A stretch of DNA of 64,000 nucleotides from contig CM032121.1 of NCBI GenBank assembly GCA_018894105.1, forward strand, positions 2,419,507 through 2,483,506, read 5' to 3'. Origin of the DNA: Jacaranda mimosifolia (lineage: Eukaryota > Streptophyta > Magnoliopsida > Lamiales > Bignoniaceae). Positions 48,801 to 60,506 of the stretch are shown piece after piece (the stretch's first letter is position 1; the number at the start of each line of letters is the position of its first letter). The position numbers and the translations under genes were made by a program. Below the pieces are notes generated by a model. That model did no database searches. It worked only from the letters and a program-made list of their open reading frames with translations, and was not told where the DNA came from.

Positions 48801-50168
48801 ATACAATAAATATAGGGGAAGAGAAGTAGAAAAGAGTCAAATGGTTTACCAGCTGCTTCAAGTGTAGCAAGAGTAAGTTATTCTACTTTAAACTTTGGTT
48901 GTTTCATTGAATTGATTGATGGCTATTACTTAGTTGCTTGTCTTATTTTTGCTGGTGACCTCAGGCAACTCCAACCATAAATAGAAGTGGTGGTGCTCCA
49001 AGGGAGTCATCTGCAAATGTTCCACCAATTGAGATAGTTTCAAGTGTTGCGATAAAGGTAATTTATTGCTTGTTTCTTATTGCTTACTATTGAGGGGAAT
49101 ACTTGGTTGCATATTACTTCTCATTTGTTTATTTTACTTGGTTGCTTGTTGCAAACTTGGTTTTGATGTTTCTTTAAAAGTTTTGTCTTGATGGCTATTA
49201 CTTGGTGTGTTATTTCTTCTTGCTTATTGTTGAGGGGCTTACTTGGTTGCATGTCTTCTCTTGTTTGTTTGTTTTAGCCTACCTAGGTAACTACTAATAG
49301 AAGCAAAAGTGGTGGTGCTTCAAATCAGAGAATTAAAGATATTCCACTAAGTGAGCCTATAAAAAGAAGTCCTGCAGGAAAGGTAAGTTAACTACTTGTT
49401 TCATGGTATGATTGTTTCCTTAACATGGTTGCTACTGCTTCTGACTTGGTTGCTCGTTCCAAACTCGTGCTAGTCTACTCAAGCAACTATAAACATAAAT
49501 CAAAGATGAGGTGCAGTAGCAGGACCTAGTCCCAGAAAAATGATAAGAAGCGCCACTGCAAGTCCTACAAGAGTCACCAGAGTGCCATGGAAAGTCCAAC
49601 AAGAGTCACCAGAAGTGCTATGGAAAGTCCAACAAGAGTCACAAGAAGCAAAACACAACAATCAAGAGTCACTAGAAGTGCCATGGAAAGCCCAACAAGA
49701 GTCACAAGAAGTAGTGCTCAACAATCCTTAGCAAAAATTAAACATGCATAATGATACCTACAATATATGCTAACTCTTGTTATGCTTCAGGTACAAAGCA
49801 AAGGAAAAGGAAAAGATGTCCAATCTTGGACTTAGGATAAAGCTGAAGGTGACAAGAAAAGGCACAGAAGCGAAGGCCATAACATCTAAGAATGAAGTCA
49901 ATCATGTTGGTAATAAGATGGAAAGCAAAGCAGCTCCAAGCAAGGCTCAGCTCCATTTATAGCACCAGCAAGCAGCAAAGGCACAAGCATACTTAATGAC
50001 ACAGTCATAATCACTTAAATTTCTACAACATTGACTAAACCAGTGTGGAGGCCTCCAGGCAACAGTAGCATTACAGATAGTGTGAGGTTCAACACCAAGA
50101 AGAAGGGAACACAATCCAGCAAAGTTGTTTCAGAAGAAGAGACACCACCCATATGTGCTCAAATGTAA
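45837..50168 (+). pseudogene. mudrA-type MULE transposase, decayed
   Basis: Order of parts: N-terminal MHHSGRFLNLDC...DPDEMSLLELM (45837-46010, then stop and frameshift); an acidic linker (46025-46737); the MuDR DNA-binding region (about 46740-46925: RDIIFTTNDKHKVQAKC, CPWVIYAS) with TAA at 46770 and a further TAG; LWSYAEEIKKTNSGTTVK (about 47110); and the MULE catalytic domain 47278-47838 with LDGCHFKSS, EHRFYVMHLYKNF and HWSRSHFS. The second catalytic Asp of the usual SDxQKGL motif is Asn (SNKQKGL, codon AAC at 47548). A SWIM zinc finger CSCGRW...IPCAHA at about 48130-48185 and a CCHC knuckle CSICHKPNHNAKGC at about 48468 follow. Short 3' exons lead to a repeated SPTRVTRS region (49560-49730) and TAA at 50166-50168. 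Multiple stops and frameshifts. Confidence 0.9.
49558..49730 (+). repeat. Repeat coding for SPTRVTRSAME-like units
   Basis: Four imperfect copies of a block containing CCAACAAGAGTCAC, alternating with CAAAACACAACAATC-type spacers. In the transposase frame it gives repeated SPTRVTRS, basic and Ser/Thr-rich. Confidence 0.6.
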
Positions 50169-50794
50169 TCTTGGATTGTTTTGGCATTCTGGATTCTATC
50201 TTAGGATTACATTAGCTATTAGGCATTTCTGAATATGCGTTGGATTATTTTGGCACTTTTGAATACTAGGCTTTTCTAAATATGCCTTGGATTATTTTGC
50301 ATCCTGATTCAGATATTTATTTTGTTGGATATTTGCTGTGATGAACATAGTTTGTAGTAAATGAGAATCAGTATTGATCCCTTTTTGAACACGTCGTGCT
50401 TTTTGATCCTTTTGCAAAAAGATGATCATTATGTGCTTTGAGATACTTTTGCATTGTTGCTTGGACATTTGATTACTAGCTACAATTCAATACAAGTGGA
50501 TAAAGTGAAATGCTAACATCAATTCATTCATTAATCACTCCTAAACAACAATACAAACATGGTCCCATACACATGACCATAATTCACAAAACTTTGAAAA
50601 TTGGAATTTGATCATAACTCCTACACAGCAAAACATACATCCATACTCCATAACATCTAACCAAACCAACACTAGTAGCAACTAGGTACTCTTGCTTGCA
50701 CTATCCAACCAACCATCCCACTAATTCTATTACATAAACAGATAGAAAAAAATCCAAGAAAAGATTAATGCCGCCCATAGCCATTTCTCCCTTC

Positions 50795-51302
50795 TCATCT
50801 TTTTTTTTCCAGCTGCTTTTCAAGGTTATTAACACGTCGAAGTAATCTGGGTATAATTTGACGGGCTCTAGTGCACATTGGGGGATCAATCCAAACAAAA
50901 TAGGTGTAACCTCCAACCTGCTGAAATGAGAACAAAATTATAAACATAATTAGCTTCAATAAGTGAAATTCCAAACAAATTATCAACAAACAAATAAGGT
51001 AAGCATCACATACAACAAATTAGGGAAATAGAACAACTTTAATACAGAAATTTAAAGACATATTTTTTGAGCACCTATTACACAAAATATATTTAATAGA
51101 ATGTTTTCATTCTCCAAATTATCACATAACCCACAAAATTTTCAATTTTCTCACAAAATCAAAAACTAGGATTTGTAAAATTGAAAGAGGAAACTGACTT
51201 TGCCCGAAATTTCTCACATGTTGCATATCTCCTTCCTAGATTAATGTTGGTCCATGATGTTTTCTTCACCGAATTTCTCCCACAATTGCAGATTTCATCC
51301 AT
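50795..51302 (-). CDS. GRF-type zinc-finger protein carried by the MULE, two exons
   Basis: Exon 1 51302-51195 (36 codons) begins MDEICNCGRNSVKKTSWTN and includes LGRRYATCEKF. Exon 2 50920-50795 (41 codons plus TGA) has GGYTYFVWIDPPMCTRARQI followed by a basic coiled segment (LLRRVNNLEKQLEKKR). A phase-0 intron (donor TCA|GTTTCC, acceptor TTTCAG|CAGG) joins them to 77 residues. The CxCG, TSWT, GRR, C and YFVWID order is the GRF zinc-finger family, found in nucleic-acid-binding proteins and often in small plant proteins. The fourth metal ligand (Cys before the F-W core) appears to be Tyr. It lies antisense to and 3' of the transposase, ending about 630 bp beyond its stop. It has no stop or frameshift, unlike the transposase. 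An alternative acceptor 3 bp downstream removes one Gln. Confidence 0.7.
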
Positions 51303-51424
51303 CCCAAGCACCTCTGAAGTTTGCTTCTACATTCGCCAATTTGGAGGGGAAAATAAGGCTTTACATACATATATGTAAATACATATTGGGAAATGAAGTA
51401 CACTGAATATATAAAACTAAGGAA

Positions 51425-51574
51425 TCGGATTGTGCTGACCACTTTGCCCTTAAAAATAGGCTCATGCGTCGCATGTGATGGAATCACGGTGGTATGCTAC
51501 CGTGTAAAAAAATACAAAATTTAGATGGTCGAGTGTAATCAAAAAAAGTTTAGGAGGCAAAGTGTAATTAACCC
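51425..51574 (-). repeat. MULE right terminal inverted repeat
   Basis: Reverse complement of the left TIR: CGGATTGTGCTGACCACTTT at the inner side and GGCAAAGTGTAATTAACCC at the terminus. Confidence 0.85.
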
Positions 51575-51583
51575 ATTAAAATA

Positions 51584-54500
51584 AGAGTAATAAATTTATT
51601 ATACTATTTTACATTAAAAATTGAACAGTTAGCTTGCCACTACAATCTCTATTAATCGCGTTTGGATATTTGATATGTAATATTAAGCTTGAAAATTACA
51701 TATTTGCTCTTGCAAAAATAAATATTTAGGGATTGGGGATTTTTTCGGTAGTATCTAAGGACATACTATTGGGGATTTACATATGTATAATATTACACGC
51801 ATTTCAAATCAAACTATAAAAATGACGCTATGTCAGTAGTAAAACTTACATTGTACTAACGTGGTATAGTTTTTACATCATCTATGGAATTGTACTTGTT
51901 TCACATTTAATTGTGAAAATCATCATGTCATGACCACAATGAATAAATTGTACTAACATGATATAATTTTTACTCTCAGTACGAAACTACATGTGTTTCA
52001 CATTATACCAATAGTAAGATCTACAATGTCAATGGTATGTCATATATTTACCTTCAGTATGAAACTACATGCATTTCTTATCAGATTGTTAGAATGATCT
52101 CATGTCTTTCATCAAATTTATGTTGTATTAATATGATATATTTTAACATCTAATGTAAAACTACATGTGTTTTATATTAAATTTGTGGAAATAATGTCAT
52201 ATTAGTAATGAAACGTACATTATACCAATATGGTATAATGTTTGCGGCTCATACAAAATTTCACATAGCCATTGTTATTATTGTCGGACAAGCAACTATT
52301 CAATATTTTTTCACTTTGGATACTCTATTTCATTTCGTGTTTTATCTTCTATTCTGGTGTGATGTATACTTGCCAAGTGTATTTGGTTCTTAATTAATTA
52401 TTTTTATAAAGAAATGTTTAATATCATGTATTCATAAAATAAAATAGGAGATGAAATATAAATTAAAATAGAGGATCTAAACCAATATTTTTTTACCATA
52501 CATATGTCCAATTCAATGTAATTTCCTAAAGTTCATAGTTATAGCCGGATTTTCTTGGCAGGTCTGTCACCTTTTTACAAAGAAATGAAGAGTAAATAAA
52601 GGGTCAGCTTACTTCATTTTTTACTTTCTTGCCCCTCCACAAGAGGCAGGTCCGGTGAGCATGCAAGAAAATGGATTCTTAATGGATTTAATCCATCCTA
52701 GATTTGTTTGCCTCGACCTCAAGTTCATTAATTCAAGTCATAATGAATATGAAAATTACTATAAATATTTTTATATTTACCAACTTTTGGCTAAATTAAA
52801 TGATATATATTTAGACTGAATTCAAATTTATCCTACACTTGAAATTGGAGGATGAAGTCTGAATGTAGGATTCTCTTTCTCATCCTCCTGTCGAGGTATA
52901 TTTTCTTAAGGACAAAACTTTCTATCAAATGCGTGATTATGGGGCAATTCCTAAAAATAATTGGACTTTTATATGTAGTGACATATCTAGTCATAATCAA
53001 TTGATGTTGTTTATGAAATTGTTGCTATGTGCCTCTTTTTATGGCTCTCGATTGAAAGATTATGATGATATATGATCTTGTCCCATGTCGAGGAATCGAG
53101 AGGAATGTGATTTAAATATAGAAACCTTTCTCTCACCTCTCTTCAAGGCACATGTTCAAAACAAAAAATATCCCTTCAAATACCCGATGTGAGACAATAT
53201 TATCAAACGACTGAATTTCAATATTTAGCGACATGTTTGATCATTATTAAATTATAGAATATTAAATTTAATTTATGACCACTATAAAAAACGAAGGAAT
53301 GTGTAAGAACTTTAGGGTAGAAAATTCATTTATCATTTCATTGTGATCTTCTATTTTATTTTTGGAGCTCATTTTTCCTTGATCCTTATTTCTTCCCTTC
53401 AATCTTGTCAAAATTAGTCTTTGAGATCTTACCAACCATGTTATTTTTAAAATACTTGTGCTAATTATATTAGTAGTTTTTGATTATGGGCCGAGTTGGG
53501 TGGGCAAGGCCCAACAATATATTTGCATTAGCATGATGGGCTAAGGCCCAACAAGGTATCTATTTAAGGGTTGTGGATGAGCTTATCCTATCCATGTTAA
53601 TAAGCACAGTAGAAGACTTTATGGCCCGGAAGAAGGAAATGAGTCCAACTGCGGCCCAATTCCCTCTTCTAATGGGTAGTCGATGCCCTCATCTAAAAGG
53701 TATATGAGGCATTCTTCTATAGTAGGTTTAATTCCATTCTTGAGCATTCGTATTCTAAGTCATATTTTTCTTTAAACTAGAGCTTTTCTACTCCCAACTT
53801 CTTCTTACAATAAATATATAATAATGGAGTATATTAAACTATGAATTACATAAAAGTTTGAAAGTCCAAAATATGACGCATCAAGCTCTTTCTTATAACA
53901 TAACACTAGTATTAGAACCTGAGCGATGCGCGGACAATATTAAAATACTTAGTATTATGTTAACTATCATTGTATTGTAATATATTATTTCAATTGCTTC
54001 TAGTGAAATTTTACTGTTTGATATTATAATCTAAACTGTAAATTTTAAATTCCTAAGTTTAAGTCTATATTGAGATATTAGTGCCCAATATTAATTTATA
54101 AAAATGGTAAATAATATTTATGGAAAATTTATAAAAAAAATCATGGATGCATCATGGATTCATGTTCCTAGGCAAGCAGCCATCTTGACGAATTTCTTGG
54201 AATATTATTAACAAAAACTACATTATCTATTTTATTATTCATCTTACCGAGGGTTGTGTTGGAGCCGAACAATCACAGTAAAAATTTTGTCAATTATTTT
54301 CCAAATCATCTGTTTCATTGTTAAAAAAAAAGATATAAGTCACCATTTCCTTTAATAAAATATTCTTTATTGTTATTTAAATGAAATATATATATATATA
54401 TAATATTCCTAAGATTCAATGTTTTAAAAAGGGATAATAATTGCAATACATAATAATGTGTTTATATGATGAGAAGGGATAATAATTGCAGTACCTGATA

Positions 54501-54925
54501 ACGTGATTTCCTTTCATTTTTAACGATTTTGTAAGGAAAATGAATTAGCTTAGTTATTAATTTAAGCTTAATTATTTATTTTCTTATTTTATATTCTTAG
54601 TTTTGGGACTTGTAATGTGTCATATAATGTTATAACTTATTTATGGTTTTAGTATTACTTGTGGCTTTTTAGCTGCTAACAATTAATTAATCTAAGAAGT
54701 GCAAGATAAGATTTAATTTAGTTTTGAATTGATTTTAATACTTCAAGATCTCAATATTAGGAGATTAGTAGATTTTACATGTAATAATGAATGTAATTAT
54801 TCATGATATTAAATTCTTTTAAGTTCTTTGCTCGACAATTGGCATCATCTCAATGCAAACTATCCTCCTTTTATATATATAATAATAATAAATATAAATA
54901 AATAAATAAATAAAAGGAGGACTTT
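51584..54925. repeat. PLAT-C 3' flank and block Z, unit 3 copy, no gene
   Basis: 51584-51770 continues the PLAT 3' flank interrupted by the MULE. From about 51780 it matches 28260-30540 and then 34034-34330 of unit 2, lacking the 30542 hAT (empty site near 54155). A Helitron-like terminus is suspected at 53906. 54460-54925 is unit 3-specific AT-rich DNA. No ORF with a domain. Confidence 0.55.
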
Positions 54926-55332
54926 ATGCTTTAGACCCTATTTTTAGCACTCAAGTCTAGTTTGGACTTTAAAAACTCGCCCTAGGAATGTACAAGAGAT
55001 AAATAATTATTTATTTATTTAACTATTTTACTTCATCTTAATTCTTTTTCTGTGATTTATCCTATGAAATTCAAGTAACTATATTGAAATTATTAAAAAT
55101 TCATTTGTAAAAAATTTAAATGAATATGTTATTTACACCACAAGTTAAAAAATTTAGCACAATGCATATAAACCAATTTTAAAGTTGTGCTATTTCGTGG
55201 CAATTTTAAGTTCAATAATGTAAGGAAGCCAAGGTTTACACCAAGATTCCTCTATGAACCGACATCTACTTCAGAGATCCCTACTGAAACCTTTTTCAAA
55301 TATAACTTTTGTTCAAAATTAACTTTCCAAGT

Positions 55333-55455
55333 CGAGTAGTTTGTGGCTCAGCAGTTCAAGTCTCTCATATAATATGAGAAATTAGGAGTTCGAATTTTAA
55401 AGGACTCCTAGTGTGTGTATGGATGTGTGTGTGTGCGAGCGCATGCTTAAAAAAA
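55333..55455 (+). repeat. tRNA-derived SINE, copy shared by several units
   Basis: Box-A-like GTTTGTGGCTCAGCAGTTC and box-B-like AGGAGTTCGAATT, then GGACTCCTAGTGTGTGTATG and an A-rich end. Orthologous to 5201 and 20131. Confidence 0.6.
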
Positions 55456-55899
55456 ATCAACTTTCCAAATTGGCTGGAATTTACAACTTAAAAGTACCAA
55501 TAACATCAATTTCACATATAAATTATGAGATCCAACATTCAAATTTAATAAATTTCTTTTATGTCTGTGTATAAAATGGAAAAACAAAAAAAAAACGTGG
55601 CCAATAATTCAACCTACCATTGCCAACCTTCAAATGTTCAAATTTAATAAATTCCTGATATGTTTGAGTATAGCATGGAAAAACAAAAAAAAAGTGGCCA
55701 ATAATTCAACCTGCCAACCTTATTACACGTTCCTGCCACGGGTCATTTTGTAAGCCTCAAGTTCAGTGACGGGATATATTGTGACACTGATGTTTATATA
55801 AAAGTATTGAGATATTTATGATTTGAGAAAGTATATTAACATCTAGAATATGCCTCCTGATAAATCTGATTGAAAAACCTTATTACTCACTCCCCTTCA

Positions 55900-56489
55900 A
55901 TGTTTTCAAAATCGAACCGGATAATGAATCGATAAGGTTACTGGTTACTGATTTAACCAGTTATTACTAAAAAATAAAACTTTTAATTGATATAGAAAGA
56001 ATATTATTTAAAAAAAATTTCAACTTATTTATTTTTAAGTACGTTTTTTAGAAAATACTACTACTTCACAATTAGTCAACTATAAATAAATAAAAAATAA
56101 TATTTCACATTAATTTAAGTAATCATTTGTATCATGCTTCAACTCCAAATAAAAATAAATTCTTCTATGTTAAATATTCAACATAATTTAAGAGATATTA
56201 AATAAAATAAAATAACAAAATAAACATAAACATTCACATATAACTACCACTTCATTAAATTTCAAGAAAATAAATTCATGTTTTAAAAAATTGCATGTCC
56301 AAAATCTTTAATCATCATCTTCAACTCATCTCTTTTCTTTTTAACTTTTTAAAAAAAAAATTTAATTTAAAATTAAAAAAAAAAAGTGAACCGGTTGAAC
56401 CGGTCCGGTTTTGACCACCACCGGTTTTGAAGATTCAACTAGACTGGATTGACCTCTGGTCACCAATCCGGTCCGATTTTCAAAACATG
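55900..56489. mobile_element. TIR element with ACCGGTT-rich ends
   Basis: Ends AATGTTTTCAAAATCGAACC and, reversed, CATGTTTTGAAAATCGGACC. Inside the ends are GAACCGGTTGAACCGGTCCG-type repeats. Flanks CTCCCCTTC and CTCCACTTA agree at 7 of 9 positions. Absent from units 1 and 2. About 590 bp. Confidence 0.65.
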
Positions 56490-56514
56490 GCTCCACTTAG
56501 ATGAAAAGATTAAA

Positions 56515-57160
56515 GCCTGTTTGGTTTCATTTTGAAAGCCTTTTTTTATTATTATTATTATTTTGAAAATAAAACACATTATTTTTCACACATTTTCATC
56601 CAACATCATTTTCATTTTCATTTTTAGAACACATTTTTCAATAATTTATATATATATATATTCTTCCAATAACATATAAATATTTTATATTTCTATTATA
56701 TTATTTCTATCCCTCTTCACCTACGACCTATTAAATCCAACATAGTCATTATTTTTCCAACAATTTATCCAAATACAAACTCATTTTCAACCTATTTCCA
56801 CTAACTACTTTTCAACATTTTGAAAATAATATAAATGAAAATTGGAAATGAAAACAAAACCACCCGTTTGGTTTTGTTTTCATTTCCAATTTTCATTTAT
56901 ATTATTTTCAAAATGTTGAAAAGTGGTTAGTGAAAATAAGTTGAAAATGAGTTTGTATTTGGATAGATTGTTCGAAAAGTAATGACTATGTGGGTTTTAA
57001 TAGGTTGTAGGTGGAGAGAGATAGAAATAATGGACTAGAGAGAAGATATATAAGTTATTAGAAAATAAAAATAAAAATAATATTGGGTCAAAATATGTAA
57101 AAAGTGATGTGTTTCATTTTTGAAATAGTAAAAAATGTGAAAATAAAACCAAACAAACCC
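56515..57160. repeat. Large palindrome made of two Tourist-like MITEs
   Basis: The inner arms 56807-56862 and 56869-56924 are perfectly complementary (56 bp) around a 6-nt centre CCCGTT, and weaker complementarity extends to about 300 bp on each side. Other units have two separate MITEs here with about 160 bp between; that spacer is gone. Confidence 0.75.
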
Positions 57161-58511
57161 TTAGTCTCTCCCAGAACTTACCTGACTCGTATACTAATAT
57201 GAACATTGGTGTTTTACTTGAACAACTCTTAGTCACCCTAATTTGTCTTTGTAATTTCATGAATTTTCTTTTTCTTTTTTTGATAATTTATAATTTCATG
57301 ATCTTGATATATGTTTTGAATTGATTTGACCCATTAAAAATTAATCCAACCCAACTTAAATTATTTCGAGATAATGAGTTTCGAGTTTCGACAACTTAAA
57401 TCACCTTTGATTATTAAAAGGGTGTTTGACTAAACTTATTTAAAATGTCTTATATGCTCCTACATCTTGTAAGATGTATTTGGGGCTTACAAGATTGTAA
57501 TTTTAAAAAAAAAAAAAAAAGTTTTTAAAGTGTTTGAATAAAATAAGACTTTGAAGCATATAAGATGTTAGTAATGATAATTTTGTAATTAATATAGTTG
57601 AAATTAAGAGAGTTTGTTAAAATCTTAAAAATAAGTTAGAAACTCCTTACTTTTAAAAAGAGTTTATAAACTCCTAATATCTTATTTTAGAAGCTTATAA
57701 GATCTTTTTTAAAAAACTTTACGCAACAAATTTTGACATCCCATAAGTTTTTAAACATCTCATAAGATATTTTGAAAAACTTATAAGCTCACACACACCC
57801 TTTAAGATCTAGATCTTGTCTCTAATCCAGACAAAACAGTACCAAGCTTAGAAATAAATTATGTATAAAATTGCATCATTTTTGCCTATTTCCACACCTA
57901 AACCCTTACATAGTTGGTCTTCTTGTAAAATGAAAAATGGAGGGTAGCTTGCTCCTTTTTCTTTTATCCACATCCTTTCTACAATATAATTTCTCACACT
58001 ATGTTAGATTTAAGAATTTTGATGGGAAAAGAAGAATGTTAAGGAAAAACAAGGTAACGTCAACAAAATATAAAATTTCAAGTTTATTTGGTTGTTAAAG
58101 AAAAGAATTGGAAGAAGATGGGTTAAATAGGACTTTTTCCCCCCATTTATTCACCATTTTGTGAGGAAATTTTATTTTCTTCCAATATATCATATTTTCT
58201 TCTAAGTTTTCTGTTTTTTACTATTTCTCTTACCAATCAAACAATGAAAATTATTTTTCATTGCTTTTTCTTTTCATTTCCTCCTCATCAAAATCTTTGA
58301 AGCAAACATACTGTTAAAGTTTTTTTTTTTTCTTTCAATTAAAACAATGATGTAATGTCATAATTGAGCTTTGTTGCTATATTGAAAGGTAAAATTATAT
58401 AAATACACACACATACGAAATCTTATTTATTTTTCAAATTTATATTTAAGACTTGGTAATAACGTTATCATTGAATAATAATCATGCAAAGTAAGTGGCC
58501 TCATCTGCCTT

Positions 58512-59107
58512 TAGGGATGGGAATCGACCAGACTACTCGTTAGGGGTCTATGGCCTACTTTGGCCTAGTCTATTTAATAAAAAGATCAGGTCAAGATTTA
58601 AAAAGTAGTACAGGCTAGACTTAGGCCCTTCTAAAATCTTGAAAAGTCTAACAGGCCGGCACGTTTATCCTTCTTTACATAAAAAATACAATAATAGTGA
58701 TATAATATTAAATGACTAATTGTATTTGATTTCTTTAATTAGTCTTTTATAGAATCGGTCATGTTATTTAGTATTTTTTTTGTTGAAATGATACTATTTT
58801 ATAATTAGATTTGAGCTTTCATAATTGTGCATTTGTTATTCATCATTTTGATTATTTCTTATCAAACTCTATACAAGTTTGAGCATAGTAAAAATTTATA
58901 TTTATATAATGTTTAGACTTAACTGAAGCTTTAGTAGAAAATAAGTTTTTAAGTAGGCTTTTAAATCAGACTGAGGCTTTAAAATTTATTAAAAAGACTA
59001 GACCTAACTTTAAAAAACAAAGTCTATTATAAATAATAGATTAGGCTAAAGCTCATTATTTGCATAACAGACTTGACATATTTAAGTCTAACCAATTTCT
59101 ATGCCTA
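58512..59107. mobile_element. hAT-type element, unit 4 copy
   Basis: TAGGGATGGGAATCGACCAG at the left and, reversed, TAGGCATAGAAATTGGTTAG at the right. Orthologous to 15296-15905; the site is empty in unit 3. Confidence 0.65.
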
Positions 59108-59272
59108 TGACTGTCCTGGTGCAGAGAATAGTACACTTAGCAAGACCACAATAATTAATGGCTAAGTGATCATTTCACTTAAAATTGAGGTACATATCAA
59201 TAACGTACATATGATTGCCTTGAGTGTGCAGGATCCCCCCCAAAAAATAAATAAATAAACACAACTTTCACA

Positions 59273-60506
59273 TAGGGATGGCAATGGATCCAGGTAAATC
59301 GGGGACCCATCTCGGACCTACTCCGAATGGGGCGGGTTTGGGGTGAAATAGACAGGTTTTGAGACGGGTACCGGGTTTTGATTGTGAAGACCCACCCGGG
59401 TCCGGGGCAGGTTACGGGTTTAGGTGAACCCGCCCCGAACCTGCCCCATATAATACATTATATTAAATATATATATGTAAGTATCTAATATCCTGTAATT
59501 AGGGCTGTTAACGAATCAAACCTTTATCAAACAATTCGAGATTTGAATTCGAATAGCATATTCGAATTCAAAATTTAACGAATTCGAATTCAAATTCGAG
59601 TCTAGTATAATATTTGATATATAATCGAATCTGAATCGAATCCAATAATATTCGAATTCGATATTCGATAAAATATTCGAATATATTTTATTATATATAT
59701 TATTATATATTAATATTTTTATTTATCAAAATTTAAATTTTTGATGATTTATAGTAATGAAGTCATTGAATATTATGTCAACTATTACATGTATTTGATA
59801 TTTGTTTTTTAGATAAATCAAATATTTTTCATTTTGTGACCATAATAAAAATGTGAAAAATCAATAAATAATTCAAAATTTAAATAAAAAATTGAGTTAA
59901 TCGAACATTCAAATCGAATCCGAATATATCGAATAGTTACTCGAATTGAATTCAAGCCCAATTTAGGATTCGAGTCGAATTTGAATTTGAATTCGAATAC
60001 GAGTAAAATATATCAAATCGAATCCGAATCCTCAGATATTCGGTTCGATTCGATTCATTAACAGCCCTACCTGTAATTAGGGCTTCTTAGTATATGAGTT
60101 GAAAATTTTTGATGATATTGTGAGTTGCAAAATTTTGATGATCTAAATATATTTTTTGTCTTTTTGCTAAAATAATTCCATTATATATGTCAAAAGAAGG
60201 CATATTATATATTGGTTCATGGCAAGATTATGTATCAGTCTAGTAAGTCAATGCATTATCTACAATGCAAAATGGAAGAAATTGTGTTAAAGTTGGAATA
60301 AAATATTATTGGTACTTAATGCTTGACTTGAAAATTGCAAAATTTGTACACTCAAGTGATGAAAAAAAATATCAAGTTAGATAGGTCCAACCTGCCAGGT
60401 TCAGGACCAAAGGGAAGGCAAGGCGGGGCGGGGCGGGTTTTGGGTCTCTCAAATGCCATGCTAGTGGGTCTCGGGTCCTGCCAGGCCCGCCCTCTTGCCA
60501 TCCCTA
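59273..60506. mobile_element. Outer hAT-type element with 8-bp TSD
   Basis: TSD CTTTCACA (59265-59272) / CTTTCACG (60507-60514). TIRs TAGGGATGGCAATGGATCC and, reversed, TAGGGATGGCAAGAGGGC. GC-rich subterminal parts with GGGGCGGG and GACCCACCCGGG motifs. Contains the element 59500-60069. Confidence 0.88.
59500..60069. mobile_element. Inner hAT-type element with perfect 8-bp TSD
   Basis: TSD CCTGTAAT at 59492-59499 and 60070-60077, identical. TIRs TAGGGCTGTTAACGAATC and, reversed, TAGGGCTGTTAATGAATC, followed by arrays of ATTCGAATTCGA. 570 bp, no coding; younger than its host element. Confidence 0.92.

Larger units (their letters stand above)
44765..51574 (+). mobile_element. Mutator-like element (MULE), 6.8 kb, long TIRs, 9-bp TSD
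   Basis: Perfect TSD ATTAAAATA at 44756-44764 and 51575-51583, confirmed by the uninterrupted ATTAAAATA in unit 2 at about 26496. TIRs of roughly 190 bp start GGGTTAATTACACTTTGCC at both ends and share AAGGGCAAAGTGGT at their inner edge. The left TIR has an extra stretch (TTCGATTTTTTACACTTTGC, and a GCGTTTTCGGTGGAATATT insert). Contains a decayed mudrA-type gene (plus strand) and a GRF zinc-finger gene (minus strand). Confidence 0.92.
40208..54925 (+). repeat. Segmental unit 3 (carries PLAT-C), left part missing
   Basis: Begins inside the Tourist-like MITE beside the CACTA end; block X is absent. Then shared AT-rich DNA, a young Tourist-like MITE (40439), a retroposed insert (42109), PLAT-C (43630), the Mutator element (44765), then 3' flank and block Z. 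Between about 51770 and 51780 sequence jumps from the GGACATACT stretch straight into block Z, lacking the hAT present in unit 2. Confidence 0.75.
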
